Positions 36,531-47,940 of a stretch of 64,000 bases of DNA are shown in pieces. A program made the translations under genes and the position numbers. Under the pieces are notes generated by a model that was not told where the DNA came from, did no database searches, and was given only the letters and a program-made list of their open reading frames with translations. This DNA is from Ectocarpus siliculosus (taxonomy: Eukaryota > Sar > Phaeophyceae > Ectocarpales > Ectocarpaceae). The stretch spans positions 1,545,069 to 1,609,068 of the forward strand of contig FN649740.1 in assembly GCA_000310025.1 (NCBI GenBank), written 5' to 3'. Each line of letters opens with the position of its first letter. Within the stretch, counting starts at the first letter, position 1.

Positions 36531-38990
36531 CCAAGAAGAACCCGGCAAGAAACCTGAGGGTCGACAAGGAAACTCCCGCTACACTGGGAGCAAACGGAAT
36601 GCGAAGATGGGTACCTAAAACAACGTGGGAGTTAAGGATATACCCAAAACACATTCGGAAGCTAAGAACTTTATGGCCTTAACCACAGGTTCTCAGTTTC
36701 GACGTGGTATGAAGAATACATACAGAACGGGCCCGCAATTAAGAAACATTATGTTAGGAAAAAGGGGCTCAACCTTTCACGAAAACTAAGAAAACAGGTC
36801 TAAGAAACTCAGCTCAATCTCGCCTACAACAACATAAGAAACGTCCCAATAAGAAACATGATCGGCAATACCCCCCAGATATACGAAGCAAGGGGTTACT
36901 GGGGGAACTTGTCCAACAAGAAAGGTCCCACTGATGATGCTGCTGCTGCCACACTCCAACCCCCTTCGTAGCTCATGTAATACTTTTTGGTAGGGGGGGG
37001 AGAAGGTTATTTTCGAGGCGCCCCCCGCGCCCCAGAGCCGCCGCGGGCTGCGCAATAACCACCAGCCCCTGCTGCTGCTGTACTGGTTTGTTGTTTTCTT
37101 CGCCAGCTTCTCCTCTTCCTTCCCTACGTTCAAAAAGAGAAGAAACGGCTTGACGTGTCCGTAATCCTGCGCATAAGAGAGTACACAAAATCAAGAATAA
37201 GAGGGTCAAGCGCAAGTCCACCACTAGGTTGAATAAGCTAACAATGTTGGTGGACTGAGATATGAATATAAAATACACACAACACAGATGAAGAAAGGAC
37301 CGAATCGCCTCAAACACTCAGTCGACAAAAGCGATGCACAAATAACGCGCTTGGTCACCAGCGACCTGAGGTGGATAAGTCGTCGTCGTCGAACTCCATG
37401 TTCGTACATCTTAACCTTGTTGCCCTCCGTATCTGCCAGAGAGGATTGGCCTACCAAAAAACACCTAGCTCATACCCTATTTGCATTCAATGACACCAAA
37501 CATAGGGCAGCAGGTGCTCATTGTTGTACACTCCTGGTAGCGTTGTTAGTTCATGCTTCCTCCATGTTATATGCTATTCTGGGATAGCCTCTCCCTGACT
37601 CACCAAGTCGTAACATTCCTCACTCCCTTTCTTGTTTACGGCGCTATTTGCAGCTTTATGGTTAATAACGCGCCGACAAAAAGCAGGTGAAAACGATATT
37701 GTATACATACACACCTTTCCTGGGGATATATACTGGAACTCTGAGCCTCTTCTCTCAACCACGCGTTGGCTTGCCTCTCGCCCAACGAGAACACAAACTT
37801 TAACACTGTGCGTGGTGCTCCTTATTTCCCGGCACTCCCCGCGCCTCCGCAAAAAAACACAAAACCACAGATAGATTTAATTCTTCTTGACGACTACTAC
37901 CAGGCAGGGTGTCTACTTGTATACACGTTGGTAGTAGGCTAGATCTTTTGGACTATAGTGCTTTTGCACCCTCTGATTGGTCGGGCGTTAGTTCCTACTA
38001 CAGCTGTAGTACGATCAGCGGCAACATCCCGGGACTGGATAATTTTCGGACGGTGGTGGTTGGAGTTAGTTGGTTTTGGCGTGGTTCAACGTGGTTGGCC
38101 TTTGGCACCGCCGTGCTGCGACGCGGCGGGTTTGTTCGGAGGTGGACATGTTTTTCCGGTCGGATGCTCCTTCGTTTTTCCCCTACGAATTTACGCGCCG
38201 CTCTCATGGCATGAGTCGCACCTATTTTCAGCATGTCAGCATCTATTTCTTGTGTTGAAGCGTACCTCCACTCATTCGTACCGCAGCGGTGTGTTGTGCG
38301 CGGGGGGCGCAACTGGGCGGTCACCCTCCTCGGGCTTGTTTCGTTTTTGATACTGGACGAGCACTCATCACTCGGAGTAGCTGTGTGCCAAGTTTCATTC
38401 AAACAGGACAACAAGGTACCTCTGCGTACGTACGGCCAACCTTTGATCCTCGCATCCGCGAGCTCCTTGAGTACTTGTGTGGACGGGAGGTGTCAACTTT
38501 GTGCGGAGAGCAGCACCGGCTCGTGAGGGGCGTTTCTGTCCGGTTGGTTTCGTCCGTGCTTGTCGCGGTTTACTGGCCCGGGTCTCCGCCCTTGTTTGTC
38601 ACACTACGCTCGGTCGCGAATACATCTAATCTCCTTTGGCACCGCCTCGCCACCTTAAGGTGGCGCAAGGGTTGACGACCTCGCCGGTTGCACGTCCATA
38701 CGCCATCAAATTGAATGTTCCCTCAATCTTGCTCGCCCTTCGTTGGGTTTTGTACTACTTTACATATGATGCGAGGCATGCTGCTTTCGACCCAAATAAC
38801 CATCCGTAGCAACCCTAAGTGCCAGCATACAAACAAAAAAACACGCTCGGAGTTGCGTTGGCCGTTGCTTGCTTGTGCAGCTGTCAAGTTTTCCTGGACG
38901 GTTAGACTCGACTCTCTTACAGCATCGATTCAACGCTTATTGCGATGGCCGTACAATACAACGAGCCTACGCTCTAGGCTGCACCGCTTC
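36531..38990. other. Stretch without a supported gene
   Basis: The first 400 bp is A-rich with recurring AAGAAAC words. At 37715-37850 there is an LTR-like fragment shared with 51610-51730. A plus-strand frame of 128 codons (38289-38675) is open but matches nothing I recognise. No splice-consistent gene was found. Confidence 0.4.
37715..37850. mobile_element. LTR-like repeat fragment A
   Basis: Shares GATATATACTGGAACTCTGA, then ACGCGTTGGCTTGCCTCTCG, then GTGGTGCTCCTTATTTCCC with 51610-51730. A TATATA box about 15 to 20 bp before the conserved block suggests the promoter and R/U5 part of an LTR, but no paired LTR or coding region is visible. Fossil fragment. Confidence 0.45.
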
Positions 38991-40689
38991 ATTTGTTGCC
39001 CTCGGTCCCATACGGTGGGGGCTGCGAAGGCAGAGCATCGCGCTGGTGTGCGTCGTAATGCGCATACTGTGGGGGCGACGGCGGGGAGTTTTGCTGGGCA
39101 GGAGGTGGCGCGCCGTGGGAAACGTTGCCTCCGGCAGAGTCGGCGACGAGAGGAGTGGACGTCCTGCTGCTGTTGATGTTCACTCTGGCCATGCTCCAGG
39201 CTGTCCCCATCGTAGGAAGGAGGGGCCGGCGGGCCGGGGTTCTTGCTCTTCGCGGCCCGTCGGCGACATAGGAAGAACCCCAGTGCTGCTACAGTAACGC
39301 CAGCGCGCAGGCCACAACGCCGACTACAACGCCCACCATCGTTGCTCCGTCTTTGTCCAGACGAGCAGCGGACGAGCAGCGGACGAGCAGCGATGAGCGT
39401 TGATGGAGGCGGGACTCCGACAGGCAAAGGCTGGTAGCAGGACAACGATTTCGACATATTGACCCGAACTATTGTAGGGCCGGTGTTTGCGATCTCACCG
39501 CCGCATCTCACAAGACTTCGTTTACAAGATGTGTGTGTGTGCAACCGCCCATTTTCCTAAAACAAACACCTAGTACTTTGGAGGGTCGATGGCAACCGGG
39601 GAGGGTCATTGTATCGGCTAAACTGGAGGAATTCCGAGCATCAGGACAACACCTATACACCAGGAAGGTGGAAGGCCTCCCGCTCTCAAACGTCGCCCAG
39701 AGACTCTTACGGCCACGGTCTGACCCTGCCTACGGTAGGCGCAAGCTGAGCGCGTGTATTTTGGTCGGCCCAACAAACTATTGAACAAGCGAGCGTCCAA
39801 TCCTACGGAAGAGTACACCGCAGGGGAGTTCGACAAGGGGAACGATGAAAGGGTCGGTTTAATAACGTCAACACTGAGTCGCAAGGGAAGAAAACCCGGC
39901 TAACCGCTGTCGGCAGACAAAACGCGAACGAGACCGTAACACACACACTTCTTCATGCGGGTTTCACTGCGGGTGTACGTCGGCAAAGCCAAGCTCGTCT
40001 GCATCGTGACGCCAGGTACTCTTCCACAACGCAACCGTTCTAATCCTGACGCGACCCGTGGAAGGACGGTGACAGGGGATGGTGTGAGAAAAGGAGAATT
40101 GAGGTCGAGAGTATCCCATGCGAGACAGCAGTGCCGAGCCATTTCACCTACTTAGAACGAAAACATAGGCGCCTTTCGGTCGCTAATTCGCGGCGCCATG
40201 TCGCGTTGGCGAGATTATTCGGCGCCAGACACCACCACTGTAAACTATCCTCCCTTCCTCTTCAAGGCAACGTCATGGAGAATGCAAGATTTCGCCGAAA
40301 ACGATCATCTCCATATCAACCACGAGGTTGGGAGGTTCTTGAAAAATATGAAAAACAATTTTTTCTGAAATTATACGACCATGATCCCTACACAGCGTGT
40401 CGGTACGCACGCAAGCAAAATTGGGCGGGAAACAGCACTAGGGGAAGCTGAGACTCCTCGTTCCCTAGCGGTGATGACTGCTTGCCCCGTGATATGCAGG
40501 ATAGAATAACGTAGCTTTGAGGAGGGCGGAAGGTTTTGGCTGCGGAAATATATCACTCCGGATGTCATTGAACTTGAAGCTTGGAGCAAAACCGGGGATA
40601 TGTCAATGTTCGACGGCTTCGTTCCTGTTTTTGACGATATGGCACGCCCCAGTTGAACGGGAGATGCAGCAACTAGTTCGGAAGCTTAC

Positions 40690-40776
40690 TTTCTGAGCTC
40701 GAGCCGAGTACCCGCGTAGGTTGTGCGGCAGATCCTGACGTGGCCGCAGGTGCAGCCCCAGGTGCAAGTGTGGCCC
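40690..40776 (-). CDS. Stalk exon of the truncated receptor
   Basis: An 87-nt minus-strand exon, acceptor GGCAG|GGGCC and donor GAAA|GTAAGC, phase 1 at both ends. It encodes an Ala/Pro/Ser-rich juxtamembrane segment (ATLAPGAAPAATSGSAAQPT). Homologous exons lie at 60891-60979, 61634-61720 and 61882-61980. Confidence 0.55.
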
Positions 40777-41293
40777 CTGCCGCGAGTACCAGGTTGGTGT
40801 GTATCGAAGGATTTATTTGGGTGGGACAAGCGAGAGCTTCACCAACTACTCCTGCTTCACCCTACATACCCCTAGCCGGAGGAGCGTGAAGGCTAAGCCA
40901 TCAAGGGAAAAACGACAGACGACCTTCCTTGGCAGAATGGATGTGTGCACTCAATCAGCCCGAAGAATATTCACACCTTCCGCCCTTCACAGTGATCCGC
41001 ATTGCACGACGGGGCAAGTGATCGATGTACAGTGTCTGGACCAAGGTGCGACGCCGAACGATATGTCGCTGGACCTCTATGCCACTCACCACGAAGAGCC
41101 GCGCCGGGATGCCTCGATTCGGAAACGGAGCGCAAACGAAATCCCACGCAAAACGCTACTGGGATTCGTATCGCGACATGATCGACCCGACACCTTCTTC
41201 GTGGGGTAGACTGCGAGGCAGCAACAGCAACTTGGTACCGGCGAGTCCCTACAGTATCTCGGTACACCCTGCTCTTCTCGGAGAACCACTCAC

Positions 41294-41340
41294 CACATTC
41301 GTAAACGTTTTCATCAACGTCGAGGTCGCCATCTTCCACC
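41294..41340 (-). CDS. Small acidic exon of the truncated receptor
   Basis: A 47-nt exon between TTCGCAG and GTGAGTGG, reading VEDGDLDVDENVYECG. A relative lies near 63350-63395 (VEEDGLEVDAYCDECG), where the donor GT is followed by TAATGG. The Asp/Glu pattern with a single Cys could be part of a calcium-binding or EGF-like module, but it is too short to assign. Confidence 0.4.
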
Positions 41341-41998
41341 CTGCGAAGTATGCACAGGAGGTACGAACGATACGGTGCACAGTCTAAGCAAAAAGGCTTC
41401 GTTCAATCTATGTGATGCTAGGGATCCATGAACATGCTCCGTGGGCAAAGCACAATCTCCTTTCTGTAACTTCAACCGAATATACCATGCAGTGTTTTGT
41501 CGTGCTATGAGCCCACGCGTGCTCGATCAAAACTCGTTGTGGGCCCGAACAATATGGCCAATGCGATATCTCAAGCGGCTGAACGATTCATTCTTGTTCT
41601 ACGAATCACGGTTTGGTCAACATTCTAAGAATGCTACAGTAAGACGCATTCGTCCGATATCACGAGCAGCAGCGAACAACAAATGGTGTGCCGGTTGGCC
41701 TCGAATCTACGAGATGCTGGCCAGAACCCCAAACTCGTAATACTGCCCAAATTGTTCAATTGATCTGGATTTCAAAGCGATCGATCGGTGCGTATTTAGC
41801 GTTCCTCACTGTGGTGTTGAGGGCACGCACTCCAGAGAGTTTCCTTCCAGGTCCCTGAAGTTCGAACCCCGAACGAGATTCATTCATTCGCCGGCGCAAG
41901 ACCGGACGAGAACGGGAGATGCAACAACGGATCAAGCGTTGTGGAAGGAACAACAAGATAAGCATGGTTGCAAAAAAAGATACAAATAGATAGTTGTA

Positions 41999-43323
41999 TA
42001 CTTCCTCTGTCTCGTAAGTCTGGGAACTTGTGTTGGGAGAGACCGTTAACCGTCTCGGATGTCTAGGGCGATAATTTTTTCGAGATCTTGAGCGTTAGAC
42101 TAATTGGGTTGAAACACATTATTTTTTTTTTTCTTCCGCACTACCCTGCATGGGCCAGCGGCTACTAAAAAAGTAGTAGGGCCTAAAATGGCCGTATTTG
42201 ACCCTTTTCCAGAGGGGGGGGGGCGGGGGCACTATGGAAAAACAAACAAAAAAAAAACAAGAATTATCCCCACCCTAAACCTAGCCCCTCCCTCCTCAAC
42301 GACCCATGTCCCGTCCCCCTATACTAAAACCAGTATAATAATGAACATACACTAATAAAACCAAGACGCTTTTAGGTCCCACACTAAAACCAAGATGTTA
42401 TGGTATTTGGAACCTTGGACTAAGATACCATCTGGGCGGGTATATCTTTCCGGAATATCCCGACCACCTGCCCAGGTTCCCAGTATTCCGACTTTAGGCA
42501 GGTAGCAGTACAATGGTTACTAGCAGTAGCAAGCGAGTGCAAGCGTTCCACCTTGCTCAGTGTCTTGCCTGGGAGTGAGCGATAGCGAGCGACTGAGAGA
42601 GAAAGGAAGGATAAGGAAGGAAACAGACTGAAGAAGCGAAGCGGCTCCAACCTGCACACAGTGGTCGGACTAGCTCCACACTAAACCCGCGTCACATCTC
42701 GTCACATCTCGTCACAAAGACACTTGCGGGGCAAACCAAACAACGGTACAGGGCCCTATCCCAACCCCCGCGTATCCATGTGGCTTCCCCCTGTACTAAA
42801 ATCAGTATAATATCGACCCCACACTAAAACCAATATACTTGGGGGGACCACACTAAAACCAAGACACTTGGGACCAACACCGTACTTTTCGCAGATCGGG
42901 CCCATCGAGCCCTTGGGCACCCGCACGTTGCCCAACGGAATAACCAGCGCAACCTCCACCGCAATTGCAATGCGGCGGCCCTCTGATAGCTCTCCACCCT
43001 TACAGCGGGAAGGGGGGGTACTCGGGGGCGAGTCGATCGTCGTCTGTGGTCTGTGGGCTTGGTTTAGGGGTGGTAAACACGAATTCTCATGGAAATTCGA
43101 AAAAAACTCCCTTAAATATTCCGAAAAATAATTCTCAAAAATGGGCCAAAATGCGCATATTTTGACTTCATTTTAGGATGGACAGCGAAGTTTTTTTTTT
43201 TTGCATCAGCTTTGTTGGCGCTTCGTCTTTCCAACGAACCCAACTATACGATGACCGGAGTAGTGTGCACACCCTAACAATTAAAAGTCCATAAGTTCCC
43301 AGACTTACGATACAGAGGAAGTA
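41999..43323. mobile_element. Non-autonomous TIR transposon, Tc1/mariner-like (MITE type)
   Basis: The ends are terminal inverted repeats of about 31 bp starting TACTTCCTCTGT, with one mismatch between arms, and flanked by a TA duplication (41997-41998 and 43324-43325). The 1325 bp interior holds poly-T stretches near both ends (about 42122 and 43190), a cluster of ACTAAAACCA words, and a block (about 42427-42600) related to 11709-11890 and 34417-34600. No transposase frame is present. TA duplication and TIR form fit the Tc1/mariner superfamily; the element interrupts the truncated LRR receptor. Confidence 0.85.
42320..42870. repeat. Recurring CACACTAAAACCARNAYRCT words inside the TIR element
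   Basis: Six related words (ACTAAAACCAGTATAATA or CACACTAAAACCAAGAC) occur near 42325, 42350, 42380, 42795, 42817 and 42848 in two groups of three. They are subterminal-type repeats, as often seen in DNA transposons. Confidence 0.7.
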
Positions 43324-43401
43324 TACGTGAGGAGCCGTCGCCAAACACAGCAACAAGTCATGACCACAGCACCACGCCGATGAGGGTCGAGGAGAGCGAA
43401 A

Positions 43402-43866
43402 ATGCTATTAATAGTACAAGAACAGGACGGCATTCCACCATTCACACTGTCTTGCTCGGGGGGGAATCTATGGACTCCTCCTGAGATAGAAGACAACCTT
43501 GCCTGGGAAAGGGAGAACTTTGAGTACAATTGGAGGGACTTGAGAAAGGAGTTTTGTAAGAGGGGCACCCAAAAGGCGGGCCATGTTGGGAAACTGAGCA
43601 TTTTTCCCCGTAACCTTGAATCAACGTGTATCATGATTCCCGACTCGTGTTTACTACGACCACATTTCCTGGATATGCGGGTGTTCGTTTTTTACTGGCG
43701 TAAGCAACAAAGGATCTACCAGAGAACCGGCAGATTGGGGACAGCTGCCAGTGACACCGATAAAACTATAGACACAAGTGGGGGTGTGATGTCATGCCCA
43801 ATGCAGGCAGGCCTCAGTGTATTTGGCAGGTACGCCGTAAGCTGCAACGACGAGGATACAACATGA
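43402..43866 (+). CDS. Open reading frame of unknown function
   Basis: A 154-codon frame reading PPFTLSCSGGNLWTPPEIED and NWRDLRKEFCKRG. I do not recognise it. It is on the opposite strand to the LRR exons, between the TIR element and the first LRR unit, and could be chance or a transposon remnant. No splice or start context supports it. Confidence 0.2.
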   Translation: MLLIVQEQDGIPPFTLSCSGGNLWTPPEIEDNLAWERENFEYNWRDLRKEFCKRGTQKAGHVGKLSIFPRNLESTCIMIPDSCLLRPHFLDMRVFVFYWRKQQRIYQRTGRLGTAASDTDKTIDTSGGVMSCPMQAGLSVFGRYAVSCNDEDTT

Positions 43867-44486
43867 CCCGGGTACAAACGTACCAATCATCCATCATTCT
43901 CGCTACAGCTGAGGCGAGCGAGTTGGCCGTCGTAACCCGGTTCAGGTTGCATGGCGTATGCCGCGGATCGGATAGGAGATTAGGATATGAGGCAAGTGAG
44001 GGCACCACCATGTGAACGGTCTACTGTCAACTCGAGGAAGGGACAACCTATCCCGTTAGGCAATGCGATACGATATACTTGGGTACTCGCGTTTTTAGCC
44101 ACGCCGAGATCGCCTCCTTCTCTCGATCACCTCAACAAACGCATACATCCGGTGGATGTACCCGCAAATGGCCGAATGAACGCACATTCAAATCGAAACT
44201 GTCCAACTCTTATGTATGACAATCATCCCAACGCAAGCTTGGAGACAGTGCAGCGGCTGGGGGTAGACGTGATAGCTGCAGCGAAACTGCGGTGCTTAGG
44301 TTGGAGCTGGTCTTGGGGCTCCCTGACCTGTGTTACATCGAAATTCCTACCACCTGCGCTCCAGCGCGCTCGTTGGGGTGTAATAGTTCATGGGCACGAT
44401 TGGTCTACGGTGTTTGTGTTCCCCATCGCAGGTTCACCCCATGCGGAAAAGCGCCCTTCCGACAACCATGTCGAACAACTACTTAC

Positions 44487-44558
44487 AGATATTCCAAGGC
44501 CGTAAGATCCCCGAAGATTCCCTCGGGGAGGGCGGTGAGGTTGTTGTTGCCCAGGTAC
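44487..44558 (-). CDS. Single-LRR exon 4 of the array
   Basis: 72 nt, acceptor TAAG|GTACC and donor ATCT|GTAAGT, phase 2 to phase 2. Encodes YLGNNNLTALPEGIFGDLTA then LEYL, one complete 24-residue LRR with Leu, Asn and IF positions intact. Confidence 0.85.
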
Positions 44559-45293
44559 CTTACGGTGTCGAGGGAAGGCCACGAGCGGAGCAGAGAACAC
44601 GCGTTAGCTAGGAATAAGTGTTTGCTGTCGCACATGGTGATCTACAAGGCGCGGCGATCCCACCAACGTGCACCGAAGTTGTTCTGTGCCGCTAGCAAAG
44701 TCACGATCTCTACGCCGCCGCGTGGTGATCTGGGCACGATCTTACCAATATACACGTAACCCGTTCCAGGGCTGCAATGCGTACACCGTCGATCGGAAAA
44801 GAGGTTGGCGTACTTGCACGAAGCAAGTGAGGGCACCACCATGTGAGAGGTCTACCGTCAACTCGAGGAAACGACAACCTATGCCGTTAAGCAATGCGAA
44901 CTTGGGTACTCGCGTTTCTAGCCATGCCGAGATCGCTGCCTTCTCTTGATAAGCTCGACAAATGTACACGCACAAGGCCGGATGAAACCACGCTCAAATC
45001 GAAGTTGACCGAATAGTGTGCTTGGCAAGCAAAATGACCCCAGCGCCCAAGCTTCGAGACAGCGCAGCAATGGGGAATAGACGCGACAACCGCAGCGAGA
45101 CTACGGTGCGGAGGTTGGTCTTGGCGCGCCCCGACCTGTTCTACAACGAAATCCTACAACCTGCACTCCAGGGCGCTCGTTGGGGCTTAGTTGTTAATGC
45201 GCGCGATTGGTCTGTGGTATTTTTGTTCTTCATCGCAGGCTCATTCCATGCAGAGGAGCACCCTACCGGCAACCATGTCGAACAACTACTTAC

Positions 45294-45365
45294 AGTCCTT
45301 TAAGGGCCGTAAGACCCCCGAAGATTCCCTCAGGCAGGCTGGTGAGCTCGTTGTCATACAGGTAC
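45294..45365 (-). CDS. Single-LRR exon 3 of the array
   Basis: 72 nt, acceptor CGAAG|GTACC, donor GACT|GTAAGT, phase 2 to phase 2. Encodes YLYDNELTSLPEGIFGGLTA then LKGL. Differences from its neighbours fall mainly at exposed positions of the LRR (after YL, before LP, last triplet). Confidence 0.85.
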
Positions 45366-46131
45366 CTTCGGGTGCAGAGGGCGAGGACACGAGCGGACAG
45401 AGAACACACATCAGCTAGGAATCAGTACTTGCTGCCGTACACGGTGATCTATGAGGCGCGGCCTGCCCGCCAAAATGCACAGGCGACGTTCTGTGGCACT
45501 AGCAAAGCTGCTGCTTGGTGACCGGGGTACAATCATAATCATACCAATCATACCTTATTCCAACTACAAGCGACTGAGTGGCCGTCGCAACCCGTTCCAG
45601 GGTGAACTGCGTAAACCGCGGATCGCATCAGAGGTTGGAATATGAGGCCTGTGAGGGCATCACCACGTGAGAGGTCTACCGCCAATTCCAGGAAACGACA
45701 CCTATCCCGTTACGTGATGCGATGCTTGGGTACGAGCGTTTCTAGCCACGCCGAGATTGCCTCCTTCTCTCGATCACCTCAACAAATGCTTACATCCGAC
45801 GGACGTACTCGAAAACGGTCGATTGAAAGCACATTGAAATCGAAAGTGACCCAATTGTGTATATAACAATCATCCCAACGCAGGCTTCGGCAGTGCCGCA
45901 GTGGGGGGTACACGCGATAACCGTAGCGAGACTTCGGTGCATAGGTTGGAGCTGGTCCTGGGCCACCTCTACATGTTGCACACCGAATTTCTTACCGCCT
46001 GCATTCTGGCGCGCTCATTGGGGCTGAATGGTTCATGGTCACGATTGGTCTGTGGTATTTGTGTTCTCCATCGCAGACTGGCCCCATGCGGAGGAGCACC
46101 CTACCGACAACGATGTGGAACAAATACTTAC

Positions 46132-46203
46132 AGCCATTCCAAGGTCGTAAGACCCTCGAAGATCCCCTCAGGCAGGGTGGTGATACCGTTGGAATAAAGT
46201 TGC
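46132..46203 (-). CDS. Single-LRR exon 2 of the array
   Basis: 72 nt, acceptor CAAAG|GCAAC, donor GGCT|GTAAGT, phase 2 to phase 2. Encodes QLYSNGITTLPEGIFEGLTT then LEWL. Confidence 0.85.
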
Positions 46204-47008
46204 CTTTGGGTGTCGAGGGAAGGCCACGAGTGGAGCAGAGAACACGCGTTAGCTAGGAATCAGTGCTTGCTGCCGCACATGGTGGCCTAAAAGGCACGGC
46301 CAGCTCATAAACATGCACAGACGACACAGACGACGTTCAGTGCAGTGGCATTAGCAAAATCACGGACTCTAAGCTGCCCCGTGATAACCTCGGTACTGTA
46401 TAATCATACCAATCATACATCCTTCCCGCTGCAACTGAGGCGACTGAGTTGGCCATGGTAACCCGTTCCAGGGTGAATTGCGTACTGCGGACCGGATAAG
46501 AGATTGGAATATGAGGCAAGTGAGGGCACCAACATGTGGAAGATCTACCGCCAATTCCATGACGGGACAACCTATCCCGTTACGTAATGCGATGCTTGGG
46601 AACTCGCGTTTCTAGACACGCCGAGATCGCCGATTCTCTCGATCACGTCCACAAATGCTTACATCCGATGGATGCACGCGAAACACGGCCGAATGAGCGC
46701 ACATTCAAATCGAAGTTGACCGAATCGTGTGTTTGACAATCATCCCAACGCAGGCTTCGACAATGCCGCAGTGGGGGGTAGACGCGATGTCGGAAGCGAG
46801 ACTTTGGTGCGTAGGTTGGAGCTGGTCCTGGGCCACCTCCACATGTTGCACACCGAAATCTTACCACCTGCATTCTGGCGCGTTCGTTGGGGCATAGTCT
46901 AATGGTTCATAGTCACGATTGGTCTGTGGTATTTGTGTTCTCCATCGCAGGCTCACCCCATGCACTGGAGGAGCATCCTACCGACAACCATGTGGAACAA
47001 CTACTTAC

Positions 47009-47080
47009 AGGGTTTCCAAGGCCGTAAGACCCCCGAAGATTCCCTCAGGCAGGGTGGTGAGCTCGTTTTCGCGCAGGCCC
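47009..47080 (-). CDS. Single-LRR exon 1 of the array
   Basis: 72 nt, acceptor CGAAG|GGGCC, donor CCCT|GTAAGT, phase 2 to phase 2. Encodes GLRENELTTLPEGIFGGLTA then LETL. It is the first array exon after the N-terminal exon ending at 47941, whose phase it matches. Confidence 0.85.
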
Positions 47081-47940
47081 CTTCGTGTGTCGAGGGAAGG
47101 CCACGAGCGGAGCAGAGAACCCACATGAGCTAGGAACCAGGGCTTGCTACCGCACATGGTGATCTACTAAGCGCGACCAGCCTACCAACATGCACAGGCG
47201 ACGTTCTGTGGCACTAGCAAAGTCACGGCCTCTTACGACGCGTGGTGATCTGGATCAGTCCTACCAATCATACTCCACTCCCACTACAGCAGTTGGGGCG
47301 ACTAAGTTGGCTGTCGCAACCCGTTCCAGGGTTGCATTGCACACACCGCGGATCGGATAAATATTAGAATATGAGGCCAGTGGGGACACCACCATGTGAA
47401 AGACCTACTGTACCGCCAACTCGACGAAACGACAATTTATCTCGTTACGCGATGCTTTGGTACTCGCGTTTCTAGCCACGCCGAGATCGCTCCTTCTCTC
47501 GATCACCTCAACAAATGCTTACATCTACCGTAAATGCCTGAATGTACGCACAATCAACAAATCAAAATTGACCGACTCGTACGTTAGACAGACAAAACCA
47601 TCGAAGCGTAAGCGTCGAGACTATGCAGCGGTTGGGGATAGACGCGATAACCGCAGCGAGACTACGGTGCGTAGGTTGGAGCTGGTCCTGGGCCACCCCC
47701 ACCTGTTCTACAACAAAATTCCTATCAGCTGCTTTCTGGCGTGCTCGTTGGGGCTTAATGGTTCATGGGCACGATTGGTGTCTCGTGGTTGTTGTTCAGG
47801 TGAGAATAATGCACCTTGCAGTTCGAGTCTATCCCTCGCTCAAGCTGGGGGGTATCAATGCAGCACCTTGCAAAGGCCACTTCGATCAAATGTGCCAAGC
47901 ATCTGGCCATAATAATAAGGCTTGGCACATTAGCACTCAC

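Larger units (their letters stand above)
39000..41990. repeat. Duplicated receptor stalk/tail region, copy A
   Basis: Collinear with 59270-64000 at clearly lower identity than the 1-12324 duplication. Matching marks include CAACCGGGGAGGGTCAT, GGTAGGCGCAAGCTGAGCGC, GGGGATATGTCAATG and GCCCACGCGTGCTCGAT. The other copy is longer because its stalk units are repeated. Confidence 0.85.
43881..47796. repeat. Tandem array of LRR exon-intron units, about 4.6 copies
   Basis: Units begin at a shared TACCAATCAT-like anchor at 43881, 44742, 45542, 46408 and 47262, so the period is 800 to 866 bp. Shared intron marks include GCAACCCGTTCCAGGG, GGGCACCACCATGTGA and GGTTGGAGCTGGTC. Units 1 to 4 each contain one 72-nt LRR exon; the fifth breaks off at about 47796, before its exon would be expected. 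Units differ by many substitutions and small indels, so the array is not a recent assembly artefact. Confidence 0.9.

Noticed and set aside
44390-44611. Plus-strand frames recurring in each LRR unit
   Set aside because: They are the antisense strand of the single-LRR exons; the minus strand gives a clear LRR with exact splice sites.
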